Shown in pieces: positions 12,901-26,024 of a DNA stretch of 64,000 nt. Each line of letters begins with the position of its first letter. The first letter of the stretch is position 1. Source of the stretch: Bretschneidera sinensis (lineage: Eukaryota; Streptophyta; Magnoliopsida; Brassicales; Akaniaceae); assembly GCA_023935145.1 (NCBI GenBank), contig CM043700.1:144811328-144875327 (forward strand), written 5' to 3'. Below the pieces are notes generated by a model. The model saw only the letters and a list, made by a program, of their open reading frames with translations, did no database searches and was not told where the DNA came from. The position numbers were made by a program, and so were the translations under genes.

Positions 12901-15143
12901 GTACAGTTAAGGACATGATGCCAATAAAAAAAATAAGGGAAACACAAAAATGCATAAGTGGAAGGATAAAAATTTACTTAATAAAAACATTAGAAAAAAA
13001 TACTTCTCTTTATATGCAGATTTACCTGAAAATCTACTTTCAATTCAGGGAATTCTTCTTCTCCCTGCATTTCTCTGCCATTCTCTGCCAGATCATGTTC
13101 ACTAATTACTTAACCAACAATAAGTTCATAAGGGGCATATGGCAGTGCACATGGACTCCCAAAGTAACAAACACTAGGGATAACATTCAAGCAGAGAAAG
13201 TGGCAAGCAAAATATTTTTCATCAAACTTTTGCAGCTAGTTACATTAAAAAAAATAAAGATAAAAAACTTAAGTCTCATATACAAGCATATGCGTGTGAC
13301 TGTACACAGACAGGTACTCAGAAAGAACCTTAGTCTAGATTAACAAATCGATATTGGACATCCTTGACTCTTCTTACAAATTATATCACTGTTTCATTCA
13401 GCCTTCTCACATTTTTTGCAACCTTAAAGCGGAATCACCGTTCCAAATGCAGTATATTTTGTTTCTTTCTTTCCCCATGATAAAAACAAGAAGAACTCCA
13501 CAATGTATTCGCTGAAAGGATGGGAAGAGTATAAGTGATGAAGAACAGTAACCTACCAATGCAAGGGCCGTTATGGAACATCTGAATGGTATCACCAGTT
13601 CCACCACCCTCGACATGAAGAGCGAAAAGAGAACTTGAATCATGCCCAGACATAGACATGGTAAATCCGGATGAACTTTTATCGCGTCTGGCAAGAGCTG
13701 GTTCCTGACACATTTCTGTTTCACCCAAATGTGGGGTAGCAGAAGCACAAGCTTCCTGGGAACTCATGGATGAAAGAAGGATTTCTTCATGCACAATACT
13801 TGATGAAGTTGAACTCTTGGTTTGTCCTGTGCTTGCATCCACAATCAATGCAGCACTACTGGCATTAATCAGTGATAAAATAATATCAGCTTTCATGAAA
13901 ACAGTCAAGTCAGTAGATCATCACGAAGCAAAATTAAAAAGATCCCTCTTACCTCCTGGTCTGGCATAACTGAGCCTCCTTTTCCTCCAATAAAGCCTGA
14001 AGTTGTGACAACTTCAGATTAAGTTGTTTCATGTCTTTTTTGAGGTGGTTGACAGTGTTCTTCTCTGAACTGATCTTCAACAGAGCAGGGATGCGTGGTT
14101 TAGTTAAGGATGTATTCTTCAAATTCCAATCAATAAAAGATATCAACTGGTGAGGGGGAAAAACACCACAATATATCTTTTTCGTTTGGAATAGAGAGGA
14201 AGGATGGTCTGGGACATATGAAAGAGATGTTTAATGTCACGTTCATTAAAACACTCATAAAGATGTTGGTTTAGTAACAATATTTTCCAGAACAGAAGTT
14301 GAGGTTGAAATGCAAATAAATTTCCCAATTAATGATGGAAAATGGAAATAAGATAGGATTATATTCATCTAAACCAAATGAGATAATCAAGACAGAATCC
14401 AGAAGAGAAATGACAACAAAAAAATGGTCCTTACACAGATAGTTTGTCAACTCGTGCTTACATCTGCAATATATGGAAGGTGGAGGAGGCTAGAAAGTAT
14501 CAAGATTTAAGCACAGCAACATGAGAAGTAAAATACTCAAAAGGATATGAGTACCATTGAAGATCTCACTGAAAAAATTCCTCATGGAAAGACGCAGGGT
14601 ATCATGCCACTCCTTTGAGAAGTAAATGTGAAATTGGGGTTCCAAGCTTGGATTCTTTAAATAAGGAATTGCTGCATGGTACGTCTAATGAAATAAATCA
14701 AGGTTAAACTAATTGAAAAGAGAAAAATGAAAGATATAAGAGACAAACCCACCAAACCATGGAGACCAATCATAGCTCTTTTGCAGTAAATCGTTCCCAT
14801 TCATTCCAAAAAATTCTAGAACTTTGTCTTTCCTTCCTGACTGTATGGCATGAACAATATAGAAGCGTAGAACAGAGACCTCTAATTTCGATAGAGTAGC
14901 AACAACTACTGTCTCGGATGATGAAGAAAGGCATTTCTTGAAAAAATTTAGGAGACCAACTAATTTTTCAGCTTGAAATTTGGGAATATATACCAAGAAG
15001 ATCAAATCTAGTATCTTATCCACTTGAAACCCTTTACCAATATCTGTGCGTAATTCCGCCTCAAAAGCTTGCAGAGTATTTGTAAACCCTCTGAAGACAA
15101 GAAACTCCCTCACAAGCTCCTCTGCATACTGCATATTCTCCAT
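9974..15143 (-). CDS. WDR91-like WD40 protein with N-terminal LisH-like region
   Basis: About 16 exons can be joined on the minus strand. The first (14753-15143) starts MENMQYAEELVREFLVFRGF, close to the N-terminus of animal WDR91. The next (14555-14671) gives IPYLKNPSLEPQFHIYFSKEW. A coiled coil follows (about 14116-13955, HLKKDMKQLNLKLSQLQALL), then a serine-rich linker (13865-13556). WD repeats come after that: GHTSPISRCRFSASGNNIASASGDGTVR (about 12838-12750), further blades at 12320-11180, and VFEWSLQNQG at 10736-10678. The last exon (9974-10108) contains TVDWHPTLPIFLTGSADHSVRV and the stop. In animals WDR91 is a Rab7 effector that limits PI3P during endosome maturation; the same role in plants is inferred. 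The estimated length is about 680 residues. Small exon 3 near 14440-14460 is uncertain. No break was seen. Confidence 0.82.
10834..10839 (-). other. GC-AG intron donor in the WDR91-like gene
   Basis: On the minus strand the exon ends GGAAAG and the intron begins gcaagt, not gtaagt. The following exon (10736 down to 10678, VFEWSLQNQG) stays in frame only if this GC donor is used. GC-AG introns with the strong AG|GCAAGT consensus are a known minority class. Confidence 0.7.
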
Positions 15144-17251
15144 TTTATCGTAATATACCTACAAAGCTGAAGATACTTGCAGGCTTCATAACCTTATGCA
15201 CATTCATTGCTTGTGTTAATTTGAATAATACATTAAAAATAGCTATTGGACAAGAGGATATTACACGCCTCAAGGCTCCAAATAAGAGCATATAAATGGT
15301 GCATGCCGATCAGTTCATATTATTTTAGACATAAAATCTCTATGCATATAAATATGCACATTACTACAATATTTTTTTTATTTAATAGTAAATTCAACAA
15401 GCAGGATCTAACTAAAATTGAAATGCAATTCTAGCTACTAAACAAAGCAATATTTTTATATAAAAAAAAAAAAATCTTTCCTTTCATCTCACTCTTTCCC
15501 GGAACCCAAACATACGACATAAATTACTTAACCCCGTTTTAGGGATTATAAATATGAAGTAAATCAACATAAATTACGATGCAAACTCCAAAAATAACAG
15601 TGAACATATCTAGGGTTCACTGTAATTAAAATTTCAAGGATATACGTACGCATATGCAACCAAAAAAATGCACAAATTAGGAGAGAATTACACAAATTGT
15701 ACCTTTAAAAACTACAGGGAATTTGAGCATGAAAAATTTAAGGGCTCCTGCCTTGAATTTTGTTGAAGAAAAGGATCCTCTTCGAAATTCTAATCGGGGG
15801 TTCTGTGGGACAAGTAAAATGAGCTTGGCGCTTAAATATTTTATCGTTTTCTTGCTAACTTGAGCTGCCTAACGTACGCTTAGATGTTAATAAACGGTGC
15901 TAACACACATACGGTAGCTCAACTTGTCATTGCAATTCATTTGACTTGCCAGCCACATTACGCCACGATATAAAACACCTCATTTGAAATTAAACTGGGC
16001 CAGCTTAAAACCCACCTAAGGCCCAGAAAGAGTTGTCTTGTACAGAGAAATTTTGGTATATTTGGGTAACATATTTTTATTTTTAGTTTTCGAAAATTAT
16101 TTTAAAAAATAAAAATTAAGAATAATTTTCTGATATTTTCTGAAGAAAAATATTTGGATAACTATAACTCGAAATTGTTTGCAAAACATAAAACAAAGAA
16201 ATGTTTTTTGGATAATCTTATTTTGAAAACAGTTTTGATACACCTTGTAATTATTTTTATTTTTGAGTTTAAATTTAAAATCTATATTAATTTTATTTCT
16301 CATATTTACTAAATACTAAAAATAATTAATATTATTTTATTTTCAAAATTTTAATATTTTTTTATATACCATGGATGAAGAATAAAAAGAAGTGAATATT
16401 GATCTTATGGCTATTTTTTGAAAATTATATCAGAAAACACCATTTTGGGAGTTTCAAAAAATAGTTTTTGAAAAATGGTTTTTTGAAAACTGTTTTAAAA
16501 AATTACTTTTGAAAACTGTTTGCCAAACATGAAAATGAGTTTTTTGAGAACTGATTTTAGTTTTTAAAAACCGAAAACAGTTTTCAAAAACCTTAACTAA
16601 ACATGCCTTGTTTTCTCTTGTTTGCATATTTTTGTACCGAGTGAAAACTTGATTAATAATTTTGAAGAACATGTTAATAACATTTGTGCATATTCAATTA
16701 ATATTATCAATAAAATTTCAAAAAATTACCAATCAAATTTTCATCCTTTGCAAAAAATAAAAAGTTTTACATCAAGACTTTCGTGACAGTGGGTAACCAC
16801 ATGCAACCGTTTCAAACCCAAAACTAAACCTTTTCTCCGGGAAAAAAAAAAACGCTTGTTTTTTTTTTTCCTTTCACAAAACTAAAAACTGAAAATAATA
16901 ATAATAATGTAATATAATATTTTTATAAACAAATTTCAGTATTCATGGCATTTTCATTTTATCTTATGAATATAATTTTTTTCCTAATAGAAAACAACAT
17001 TTTAATAAGTGGGGAAAGGGGTTCGAGTCTAATGGCAGGATATTGCCATTGCCGCAAAGGCAGGTGGAACTTTCTTATGAATATTTTGAGTCCGCAAGAA
17101 ATGGTGAACTGTCAAACTACTTCTCATTGTGTAGTCCATAAATCAAATGAAACTTTTTAAACCAAAAAGTTACTGAAATATTGACAAACTCGGGCAGATT
17201 GATACAGTTATATGATACTGGTTAACAAAATTTTGTTTCGTTTTAAGCAGA
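15144..17251. other. Intergenic region between WDR91-like and lectin-kinase genes
   Basis: This holds the probable promoter and 5' UTR of the WDR91-like gene (to about 15900), a fold-back element at about 16040-16610, and AT-rich sequence that should include the 3' UTR of the kinase gene. No other coding region is supported. Confidence 0.55.
16040..16610. repeat. Single fold-back (MITE-like) element, same family as the 60-63.7 kb array
   Basis: The segment is dense in gttttcaaaaac/gttttcgaaaac palindromes. It also shares a long ordered block with the array at 60203-63671: tttggataac, then gttttgatacaccttgtaat, then tttaaatttaaaatctatattaattttat, then a caccat/accatgga block. Its ends are degenerate versions of ACATGTTTG...CAAACATG. 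It contains no coding frame, so it is a dispersed non-autonomous repeat. Confidence 0.7.
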
Positions 17252-20200
17252 TTATCTAGGTGACATTGTTGAATTACTGCAAGTAGCCTGAGAATGAGCG
17301 GATGGATGACTGGTAATGGTGAAGGAGCTGAACTGATTAAACTCTCTCTTCATAGCTTTGTACACATGATCTAAGCCTTCCTCAATCAATTCCAAGACTG
17401 TCTGTGGCATTGGCGGTGTGTTTATTATATCTACTGATCCGTCTAGCAATTTCACAACTTCCCCCATTGAAGGTCTCATGATGACCTCATCTTGAATGCA
17501 CCAGAATCCAACTTTCAATGCTCTCATTAGCTCTTCTTCTTCCACTGCTCCTTGTAGTCTCCTATCTGCAACTTTTATTGGTGTCCCATTTTTCATCTCC
17601 TAAAAGAAAGACAATGATGATGATCTGATTAATAAACATCAACCATTTTTAGAATTTTTTACTATTGAATGTGTCTTTTACAAAGCGAACATCTTTAGAG
17701 GAAATTAGCAAATCAATGTCACAAGAAATTGAGTTGATGCCCTAGAAGTAGTTTTCTTCTCGAGTCACTATAGAGCAAGCCAAAAATATGTGGTATTAAT
17801 CAAAATTAAGCAAAAATCATTTTGAATACCTTATAAGCCCATCCAGGGTAAAAGAAGTCCTCTGCATCAAAAGACATGTCAAGGTTTCTTCGGCCCCCAA
17901 CAATCTCCAAAAGAAGCATCCCATAACTGTAAACATCAGCTTTAACAGTAATAGGCCGATTACTAACCCACTCTGGAGCCAAATACCCTCTTGTTCCTCT
18001 AACCATGGTGACAACATGCGAGTGCTCTCTCCCCATCAACTTAGCAAGTCCAAAATCTGAAACTTTCGGACAGAAGTTATCGTCTAACAAAATGTTTTCT
18101 GGTTTGATGTCGCAGTGTATAATCCGGTTTCTGCACTGTTCATGAAAATATGCAATTCCTTGTGCAGTGGCAATGGCAATATTCAAACGAGTTGGCCAAT
18201 CCAGCAGCCTGTCTTGACTAGTATATGAAGGGAAAATCCATTTGTCCAGTGACCCATTTTTCATAAACTCGTAAACCAGAAGCCTGCCAATGAACAAAAT
18301 TTAAGGAAAAAAATGAGGCTGTGAACATTTTAAGATGTTGTTTTCTGTTTTCTACACAACTGTTTTATCAAATGAAGCTTGTTTCGAAAACCCTTGTAAA
18401 CAGTTTTTGACTGAAACTATCAATTGAGAAAATGAAAACGAAGTATTTCTTACCGTTGTGATCCTTCAGAGCAGTACCCACATAGACGAACCAAGTTCAT
18501 GTGATGCATTGAGCCAATGGTATTAACTTCAGTTATAAATTCCTTCTCCCCATGAGGCAAAACTCTGTCTAGTTTCTTTACAGCAACCAAAGTTCCATCT
18601 CCAAGGCTTCCCTTGTATACACTTCCAAATCCTCCTGCAAAGGACCACAGCAAATTGTAAATCAAATCTATCTAATTGAGGCAATTTCCCATGTTTTATA
18701 GCTCCTCTGATTTTACTATATAAAAACCATTATAGACAATAGTTGCACCATTTGACTTAGCTTTCAAAACGATTTTAGTTTCCAAAAAACATAAACTATG
18801 TTAAACACACCAAAAAAATAGTTTATACTAAAAGTAAAACCCTTTTTAACTCCAAAATTTAAACAAAAAAAAATTCAAAAACCCTTTTTTCACAACCAAA
18901 AATTGAAAATACATTTGGGTCAAAGGGCCTACAAATACCAGTTCCTAGAAGCTGCGAAAAATTGTTTGTTCGAATTTGGAGTTCGCGGTAACTGAAATTC
19001 ATTGGAGCACCGGACACGATCAAAGAGTTCTTCATAGCTCTCTTTAAGGCTGTCTTTCTATGAACATTGTAATACAATAATAAGCAGAGTAGTCCAACAA
19101 GAAAGATCATGCTGAGAACAACTGGAGCAACCAAAACCTTCGCTCGAACATTGCTAGGCCCATCTGAAGAGTCACCAGAACCCCTTTCTTCACCTCCATG
19201 AGTCATTGATCCATTAGACCTAACTTTCACAAACAGGGTCGAGCCAGGATCTTCGAATCCACCAAAATCCAAGTTCCTCAAAACCCAACAGTAAGGCGTC
19301 TCATCATCTAATCCATAAACAGAAGCAACACATTCACAATCTGATAAACAAGCATCACCACATTTTGATACTGTGGCAATATCACTATAATTAGCTACCA
19401 CTGAAAATCCAGAGTAGTAGTAATTCGTTTGCTGAACCATTGAAATCTTAAACTGATTATCAGACCCTTGGTAATTTCCGTTCCACGAATCACAATTTCC
19501 AATCAACGATGAATTCTCTGAGCATTGCATACCAATGCCTACTTTAGAAGTACCAGGCAAGCAAGTACAAGAAGCATTAGTCTTGCTTCTGTCCAAATTA
19601 CATATCCCATTACCACAAATTCCTGCAATATCACAAGGATTTGATACCGCAGCCCATTCTGGTACCCATTGACGCGATCCATTAACATCATTATCCCATC
19701 TATACAAGCGTAAATTACCATTAGTTTCAAGTATTAATCTTCTAAGAACCGATAAACCAGTTGATCTGTTTGTAGCTGAAGATAATCCATTATCATCATT
19801 ATCGTTCTTATACACATAAACTGCTCCAATAGATGATTCTCCATACACAATTCCGAAACTTCCTGCTTCATCCAAGACTGCAAAAACATCCCCTGTAACG
19901 TTTGATATATCTGGTCCTGACCAATAGGAATAATTGGTATTAGACTCGGGTGAAACATCAAATGTTTCAGGCAAGTTGTATGTTAAGGCAAGGCTTAGTG
20001 AAGTAGGCTGTTGTAGCATTTTGAGTGTGTAATAACCACCTTGAGATGGTGATTTTGGTGATGTTAATTCTAAAGAGACTGTTAAGGGCTGATTTGGGAG
20101 GAGTGTATCAGATGGGTGTGAAAAACTCTGCCAGGCAGGGTGGTTGTTGGTTGCGTAGAGGATGAAGTTTCCATATTCTGACATGACTGCTGTTTCGACG

Positions 20201-21301
20201 CCGGCTCCTGAGGTGTTTGACATCCAGACAGTGGTGTCTCCATCGATCAGGACAAGATTTCCGGTGGTGTCCAGCTCCAGGATTGCGTCTTTGGTGACAG
20301 GAGAGTTTCTATTTAGATGATCATTGAGAGAAAAAATGAAATTGTTGGCTTATAAAGTCATCATCATATTACCTGCAAGAGCTTTTGTAAAGAGTAGTAC
20401 TATGGATGGAGGGTTGGCTTTTGATATTCTTACAAGTTAAAAACCAGTAACACCATGTCCTATTCAAGACCTTTATGGACTAAACAACGATGGCAAGGTA
20501 AAGGGAATTATTCAATTAATCATGTTTATCATGTTGATATTTTAACACATTTCTCTTTATGCAATGAAATAAAATTGTCTCAATATGGTAGAGAAAGAAA
20601 ATAGTAACACCCTTTTGGAATTCAATTCTATTTTTATAATCATTATAAGAATATGATTAGTTTTAGTAGCAAATTAGCAATTTAAGTGTTAGAATATATT
20701 AGGTTGTTTCTCTAATTAAGTTTTGATTACTTGCTTAATTTATACATTGTACCACTATTTTTACATATTACACTGTTATTTATTACGATAATTAGAATGT
20801 TATAGTTATTGCTTATAAATGATATTTTTCATAAACGAATCAAACACGTTGAGATTATCTTCTATCTTCATTTAAAACTCAATTACCTTACCGCTTTAAT
20901 GAGTTAGTTGGCAAACTCAAGTTAACATATACTTCAAAATTTAACATATTCCAAACAAGTCCAAATTACTATATGTCTTAGCCAAAATTACTCTAAATAT
21001 CCACTAAACTGAAGTAGTATACTGATGAGGATTATTGGACTTACCTGTTAACAGACCAAACAATGGTTCGATCACCAGGAAGATCTGCAAACCATATTGC
21101 CAGTACAAAACGGTCACTGGAGTTCAATGGAGTGAACCCAAAAGCAAAGGTTCCATTATCTGAGACCCATGTTTGGTCTTGATTACTAGCCAACAATCTC
21201 GAGCCCAAATCAATTTGTCTAGCCATGCAGGCACTAAGCCAACCTATAACCAAAAGGAACAAGAACCAAAAAGATTTACTGGAACACAAAGAAGTAGCCA
21301 T
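17252..21301 (-). CDS. G-type lectin S-receptor-like Ser/Thr kinase (At5g24080-like)
   Basis: Five exons, 21301-21045, 20308-18939, 18634-18454, 18283-17830 and 17599-17252, sum to 2610 nt, exactly 870 codons with the stop. In order the protein has a signal peptide (residues 1 to about 27), a B-lectin domain, a Cys-rich EGF-like part (CDIAGICGNGICN), a PAN-like segment (CGDACLSDCECVASVYG), a transmembrane helix (about 475-500) and a kinase domain from about 540. Kinase motifs seen are GTGGFGSVYKG, VAVKK, HCDIKPEN, SDFGLAK and GYLAPEW. The catalytic loop is HCD rather than HRD, so it is a non-RD kinase. Length and exon phases fit an intact gene. It should act at the plasma membrane in ligand perception; the ligand is unknown. 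Confidence 0.92.
20309..21044 (-). other. Long intron 1 of the lectin-receptor kinase
   Basis: This 736-bp AT-rich intron lies between the exon coding for the signal peptide plus lectin start and the main exon. The donor is gtaagt next to 21045 and the acceptor AG is at 20310-20309. Nothing else was recognised in it. Confidence 0.7.
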
Positions 21302-22959
21302 GATAGTATAGTAAGTGGCTAGCTAGTGAAATCAAAGTTTGTTAAAGAGCTTACTTAAATTGGCACGGCCATCTCTTATACCAATACTAGTGCATGATAC
21401 AATAAATGAGAGGAGTTCAATCTGGGGAAGGAAAAAATAGAGGATCATAACACGCGTACAGTGGTTGGTGAGCTAAACTTTGAAAAAAATTGCATCGAAA
21501 TGGTCGGTTTAAAAGGATAAAGTTGGATGTTGTGGTGTTCACTTTGGCTGTGACCAGCTCAAAGGGCCAAAACTTATTGACACCTAATCCTAGCTATGAT
21601 CTGCATGAAAGTATCTCTGATTTCACACTTGGGCTGAGATATGGGTCTGTACTTAATCAGTACTTCATTGGGGACAAGGATGGTGACCAGTTTAGCTCAA
21701 AGGTCATGTTAGTTACAGCAAATAGATTTAAAGATCATTAGAGCAGAGTCCATTCTCTGAATTTTTGGCAATTGAAATTATTAGCATTGGATCTCAATTC
21801 AAAAGAGTGCTCAAAAGAACAACTAATTAGCCAAGAGATTGTCCGTACCCCTCAAAATCATTTAAAATAAATACATATCGAATCATTTTAAACGATACTA
21901 AATTAAACAAATTTAAATCAATACTTAAACATCGTCATATTACTTAACCAATGAAAAATATTACTTTTAATCAAGGGGTTTAATTTCATGACCGACTGCA
22001 TTGGCTCAAGAGTTTAAAATTTAAGACAAGCTTAGCATCATATTATTCATAAAAAATTTAAAACGATTTTTATATCTAATAAACAATAATTAAATCAAAT
22101 ATTTTAAAAATAAAATATAATGTTTAAAAAACTTAATTTGATTCAAAGCAGTTGTTTTAATTTTTAAAAATTATTTAATTAAATATTAAATAGTTTTATC
22201 TCCACCGATTTTTTATAAATAAAAAAAACTAATTCCAAATTCATTTTAACATCCAAAACATTTTCACCACTATCCTTTTGCTGGTATGGCCCGTCAGGTT
22301 ACAAAGCAGCCGATTAAGGAAGTCACCTGTTGAAATATGAGTTTGCAAAATTATGCTTGTAGGGGACCATATATTAAAGGCAGATCAATTTAGGTGGATA
22401 ACCTTGAGACTTTATTTTTAGGCTCAGCACAAAATTTCTATGTGCTGACAGCAAAAAAGTTGAAAATATGTCCCAGCTCCTATCATTCATGGCCTATCAT
22501 TTTCAATTATAAAATGTCATGAGTAAGACGAACGAGAAGCAACAAATTGATCAGATAACTCTCATCCTCAACAAATTAATTTTAATTCCATAAAATAATT
22601 ATAAAAAATTAAAGTAAAAGTTTTCTATTTTGAAACTAAGAGAAAAAAGCTCTATTGGGTTGGGCATAGTTGGAAAGGGTTGATTAGGCTGGGCTGGGCC
22701 GGGCTGGGCCGGCACTTCTTTTAAGTTTTAACACATGGTTGCCTTTTTTTGTTTTTTTATTCAGCTTTCTATTGGTTTTAGTTGCAAATTTATAACTCTC
22801 CTGAGTCCTGACTCGGCAAAAAAAAGCGTAGTTTTTTATTGACAACGCCGTCGTTTGAGCATTTCCGTTCCACTTTCATCTTCGCTCGATCTTCGGGGCA
22901 ACTGTCAATCGCTTTTCCTCACTCTTTCTAAAACGATGTCGTGTTGAGCCTCCCGCTCG
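21302..22959. other. Intergenic, divergent between the lectin kinase and the CPBP gene
   Basis: This is the shared upstream region of two divergently arranged genes. A frame at 21490-21741 matches nothing recognised. A short GC-rich run of repeated gggctgggc units lies near 22690-22715. No gene is supported. Confidence 0.5.
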
Positions 22960-25900
22960 TTGAACCTCATGAATTATTGCTCTTATTCTTCTTCTTGTTC
23001 ACCGTTTGATGCAGAGAACTATGATTCTATTACCCTACTGATGCGTAAACTAAAACCCCTTAAATTCCGGATTACAGCCAATCCGGTGCTGCAACGATGT
23101 CAAGCCCGTGCTGCTACCCTCTCTCACCCCCCTGGTCCTCTCCCTGCTCCCAATTCTAGGGTTAGGGTTTTGAATCCCTTCTCACTCAAACGAAGCTTAC
23201 GTGTCACTGGCTATCTATCTACTTATCCAAACAGCGTAAGCTATTTCTCGCACCCTCTTTGTATACTCGCATATATTAACATCTATATGTGTATACTTTA
23301 CAGAATTCGTATTTGAATACGTGCTGTTTGATTGCCGAGAAAATTGAATTTTGAATCTTTTATCTGAGGAACGTGAGCTTGCTTCAACTGGACAATATAG
23401 ATGTGTCAGGGAACAATTGAACTCAATGTTATCAGCTGACTATATAGCTCAATTAGGCCTAACGTTGCGATTTTCAGGCAGTATAAAGCTCTAAAACTCA
23501 ATAAGAAAATAGAGATTTGAAATCCCCCCCTTATTTAGAACTTCTAGAACTAAATGGATTGTTTCTCAATTGAGATACTATTGTCCTGTAGAAGTGGAGA
23601 TTCTCGTGCTTTCAGCAAGAAGTTTCCTCGTCAGGAACTCCTGAGTTTGAGAGTATGCAGATGATAAATTGTCAGAAGAATTTGTGAAGTTTGATTTGGA
23701 TCAATAAAATGTTTCGAGAAAAGATTAGATTTCAGGTCTTCAAATGGTAAAGTTTTATTTATGCTGTTGCTTGTTGGTGCACTGATATTCAGATGTATGT
23801 GGGAATATTTTCTTAGCTAGGATTTAGTTTAGCTAAATTACATCTGTCTGGTATGCGTGAATACACTCTATGGACTCACTACTTTCTTACGTGATTCTAG
23901 TCCAAAATTTATTTCCCATGCCTTTGAAAATTGCTATTTCGATTTCTGTATGTGACTATGGGGCCTGTCTGATCATGTACTTCCTGCTTGAACTCAAAAA
24001 CGCTGAGATTTCTATAGACACGAAGAGTTTCTCAGTCCTAGTAAGTAGTGATGCTTGATGAATAATGGATGTATATCCCTTGCGTTGTAATTACAATATC
24101 TAAACCCTATTCCATTAAACAGCTTTAGAGAATCAGCATCACGTACTGTCGATGCATGATCATTGCTCGCCTATACCATTATAGTCTCCATTGAAGTGAA
24201 CAAGACCAATCATCTCCTCTGCTATAATCAATATACAGTTAAAATGTCTCTCTGTCCCTTCCTAATCCCACTCTGCCTCCCTCCTTTCCTCATTTGGATA
24301 AGAAAGTTGTCTTTTATCTTACAGTATTGTTTGTAAACTGCAGATTTGCAAACAGACATAGTTTTGTTAGATAAAATTTAAGCACTTGTAGAGGCATTTT
24401 GTGTAACTAATTGGCCTTTCAAGGGAACTTGAGTCTGTGCTGAAACTTTGGCACTTGAGTTATTGTATTTCTTTTTTCATCATTTCCAATTTTCTCTGAT
24501 ATTCTTCTATGAGACTATGACCATGTAGTCTTAAGAGATCCATAAACACCATGTATGAAACAATTATGGCTTATTTTATTGAGAGCTATTGCATTCTGTA
24601 ACTTTATGTTAATTGTTCAAAAAGATAGATACCTAATTTTCAGAGTTTGTGACTGGTTTGTCTATTTATTTCTTATGTTACAGATGCAGTTTTTAGTGCT
24701 GAGCCATGGACTGTGCCATGGACTGCAAAGACCATTCTACAGGTGAAGAATTTTCTAAATTACTTGGGACGCAATGAAATGTTTTGGATGAAAAATTATT
24801 CAGCATATCTGTTTAAGAGTTATTAAAAGAAAATCTTATACAAATTAGAAGTTCAAATGCCATTCCATTAGCAACTGGGATGCCTGAGTTTCCCATCATG
24901 ACTATATTTTCTAATCTTATTGATCTGAAGTTTTAAGCAAAAGGGGCCATTCAGAAATGTTGGTCCTTAATGGAGTATTAGCAAGAATTCTAGCTGTCTA
25001 TCATAATGGGGTTTTTTAGTGTCCGATTCTAGATTCAACTTATTAATGTTTGAGTAGAAATCCTAATAAACTATTGACGCACTGGCACTTCAATTGGAAA
25101 GAGTTAGAAGTAATGTAGACACTGAGAGATCATTTTCATTGGTAGAAACAAGGAAAATCATGAAGAGAGCATAGGCTCACATCAGACATTCAATATTTAG
25201 AAATTAATTACGTCCCTAGAAGATTTTAGATAACTTACACAGTTGGTTTAGTATTCAGAAGATATAAGTCAATAATCTCTTGCCCCTCAAACCCTCAAAG
25301 AAAAAAAATTGATTGTCTCCTTGCTTGTATAGTTCACAAGATTTTCCAGTGGTGCAGGTAATTCTCCTTTGGATTGCCCCATTTTGCTTAGTAGGGTCTT
25401 GGATAATTTCATTCCTGGCACACACAGTGAGATTCAGAAAGGAGTCTTTGACATACAGAGGGCAAGCCCTCTACAGCCTCAACTGATGTGGCTGAAGGTA
25501 TTGCTGGGATTCCCATCCACCACCGCTGTCTTGCAAGGTTCTGTCCATTTTCATCTGACTGGTTCAGTTTTAGCCTTGAGGGAAAGTGGCAGTTTGATGT
25601 TGGCTTGGGCTGCCTCATGTTTCCCCTGGTCAACCGGCTCTCACAGGTCAACCGAAATATGTTGCCTATCCTTCCCTCTACACCTGTCACTGTTTCAAGT
25701 GTTGAGCAATCAATTGTGGCGAGAGACCCAGTGGCTATGGCCCTTTATGCAGTGGTAATATCAGTTTGTGCCCCAATTTGGGAGAAAATTGTATTCCGTG
25801 GATTCCTTTTCCCTTCTTTGACCAGATACATGCCATTATGGTACTCAATTTTGCTGAGTTCAGTAGCTTTTGCCATGGCACACTTCAATTTGCAGAGAAT

Positions 25901-26024
25901 GCTACCACTTGTGTTTCTTGAGGTTGTAATGGGTTCTGTCTTTGCACGGTCAAGGAACCTGTTGGCATCAATGCTCTTGTGCAGCTTTTGGATTGCCTTT
26001 GTATTCTTAGATCTCATGAAATAA
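22960..26024 (+). pseudogene. CPBP/CAAX-protease-like membrane protein gene, frameshifted and with motif losses (At2g20725-like)
   Basis: Recognisable parts are a probable plastid-targeting N-terminal exon (about 22960-23235, ending before gtaagc), a short exon 24684-24742 (AVFSAEPWTVPWTAKTILQ) and a 3' exon 25358-26024. The junction phase between the first two does not fit, so an exon may be missing from the model. In the last exon the homologous frame ends at TGA 25484-25486 (after ALYSLN) and resumes one frame over (TDVAEGIAGIP), consistent with a 2-nt loss. CPBP family members are polytopic intramembrane proteases with an EExxxR motif, an FxxxH motif and a distal H/N motif. Here the first reads WEKIVFRG and the last reads LLCSFWI where relatives have LLHSLWN; FAMAHF is kept. 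It is probably non-functional, unless the frameshift is a sequencing error. Confidence 0.72.

Noticed and set aside
21490..21741. 83-codon open frame upstream of the lectin kinase
   Set aside because: No recognisable motif, no splice partners and no family resemblance; likely chance.
22680..22720. GC-rich repeated gggctgggc as a regulatory motif
   Set aside because: Too short and simple to support a claim.
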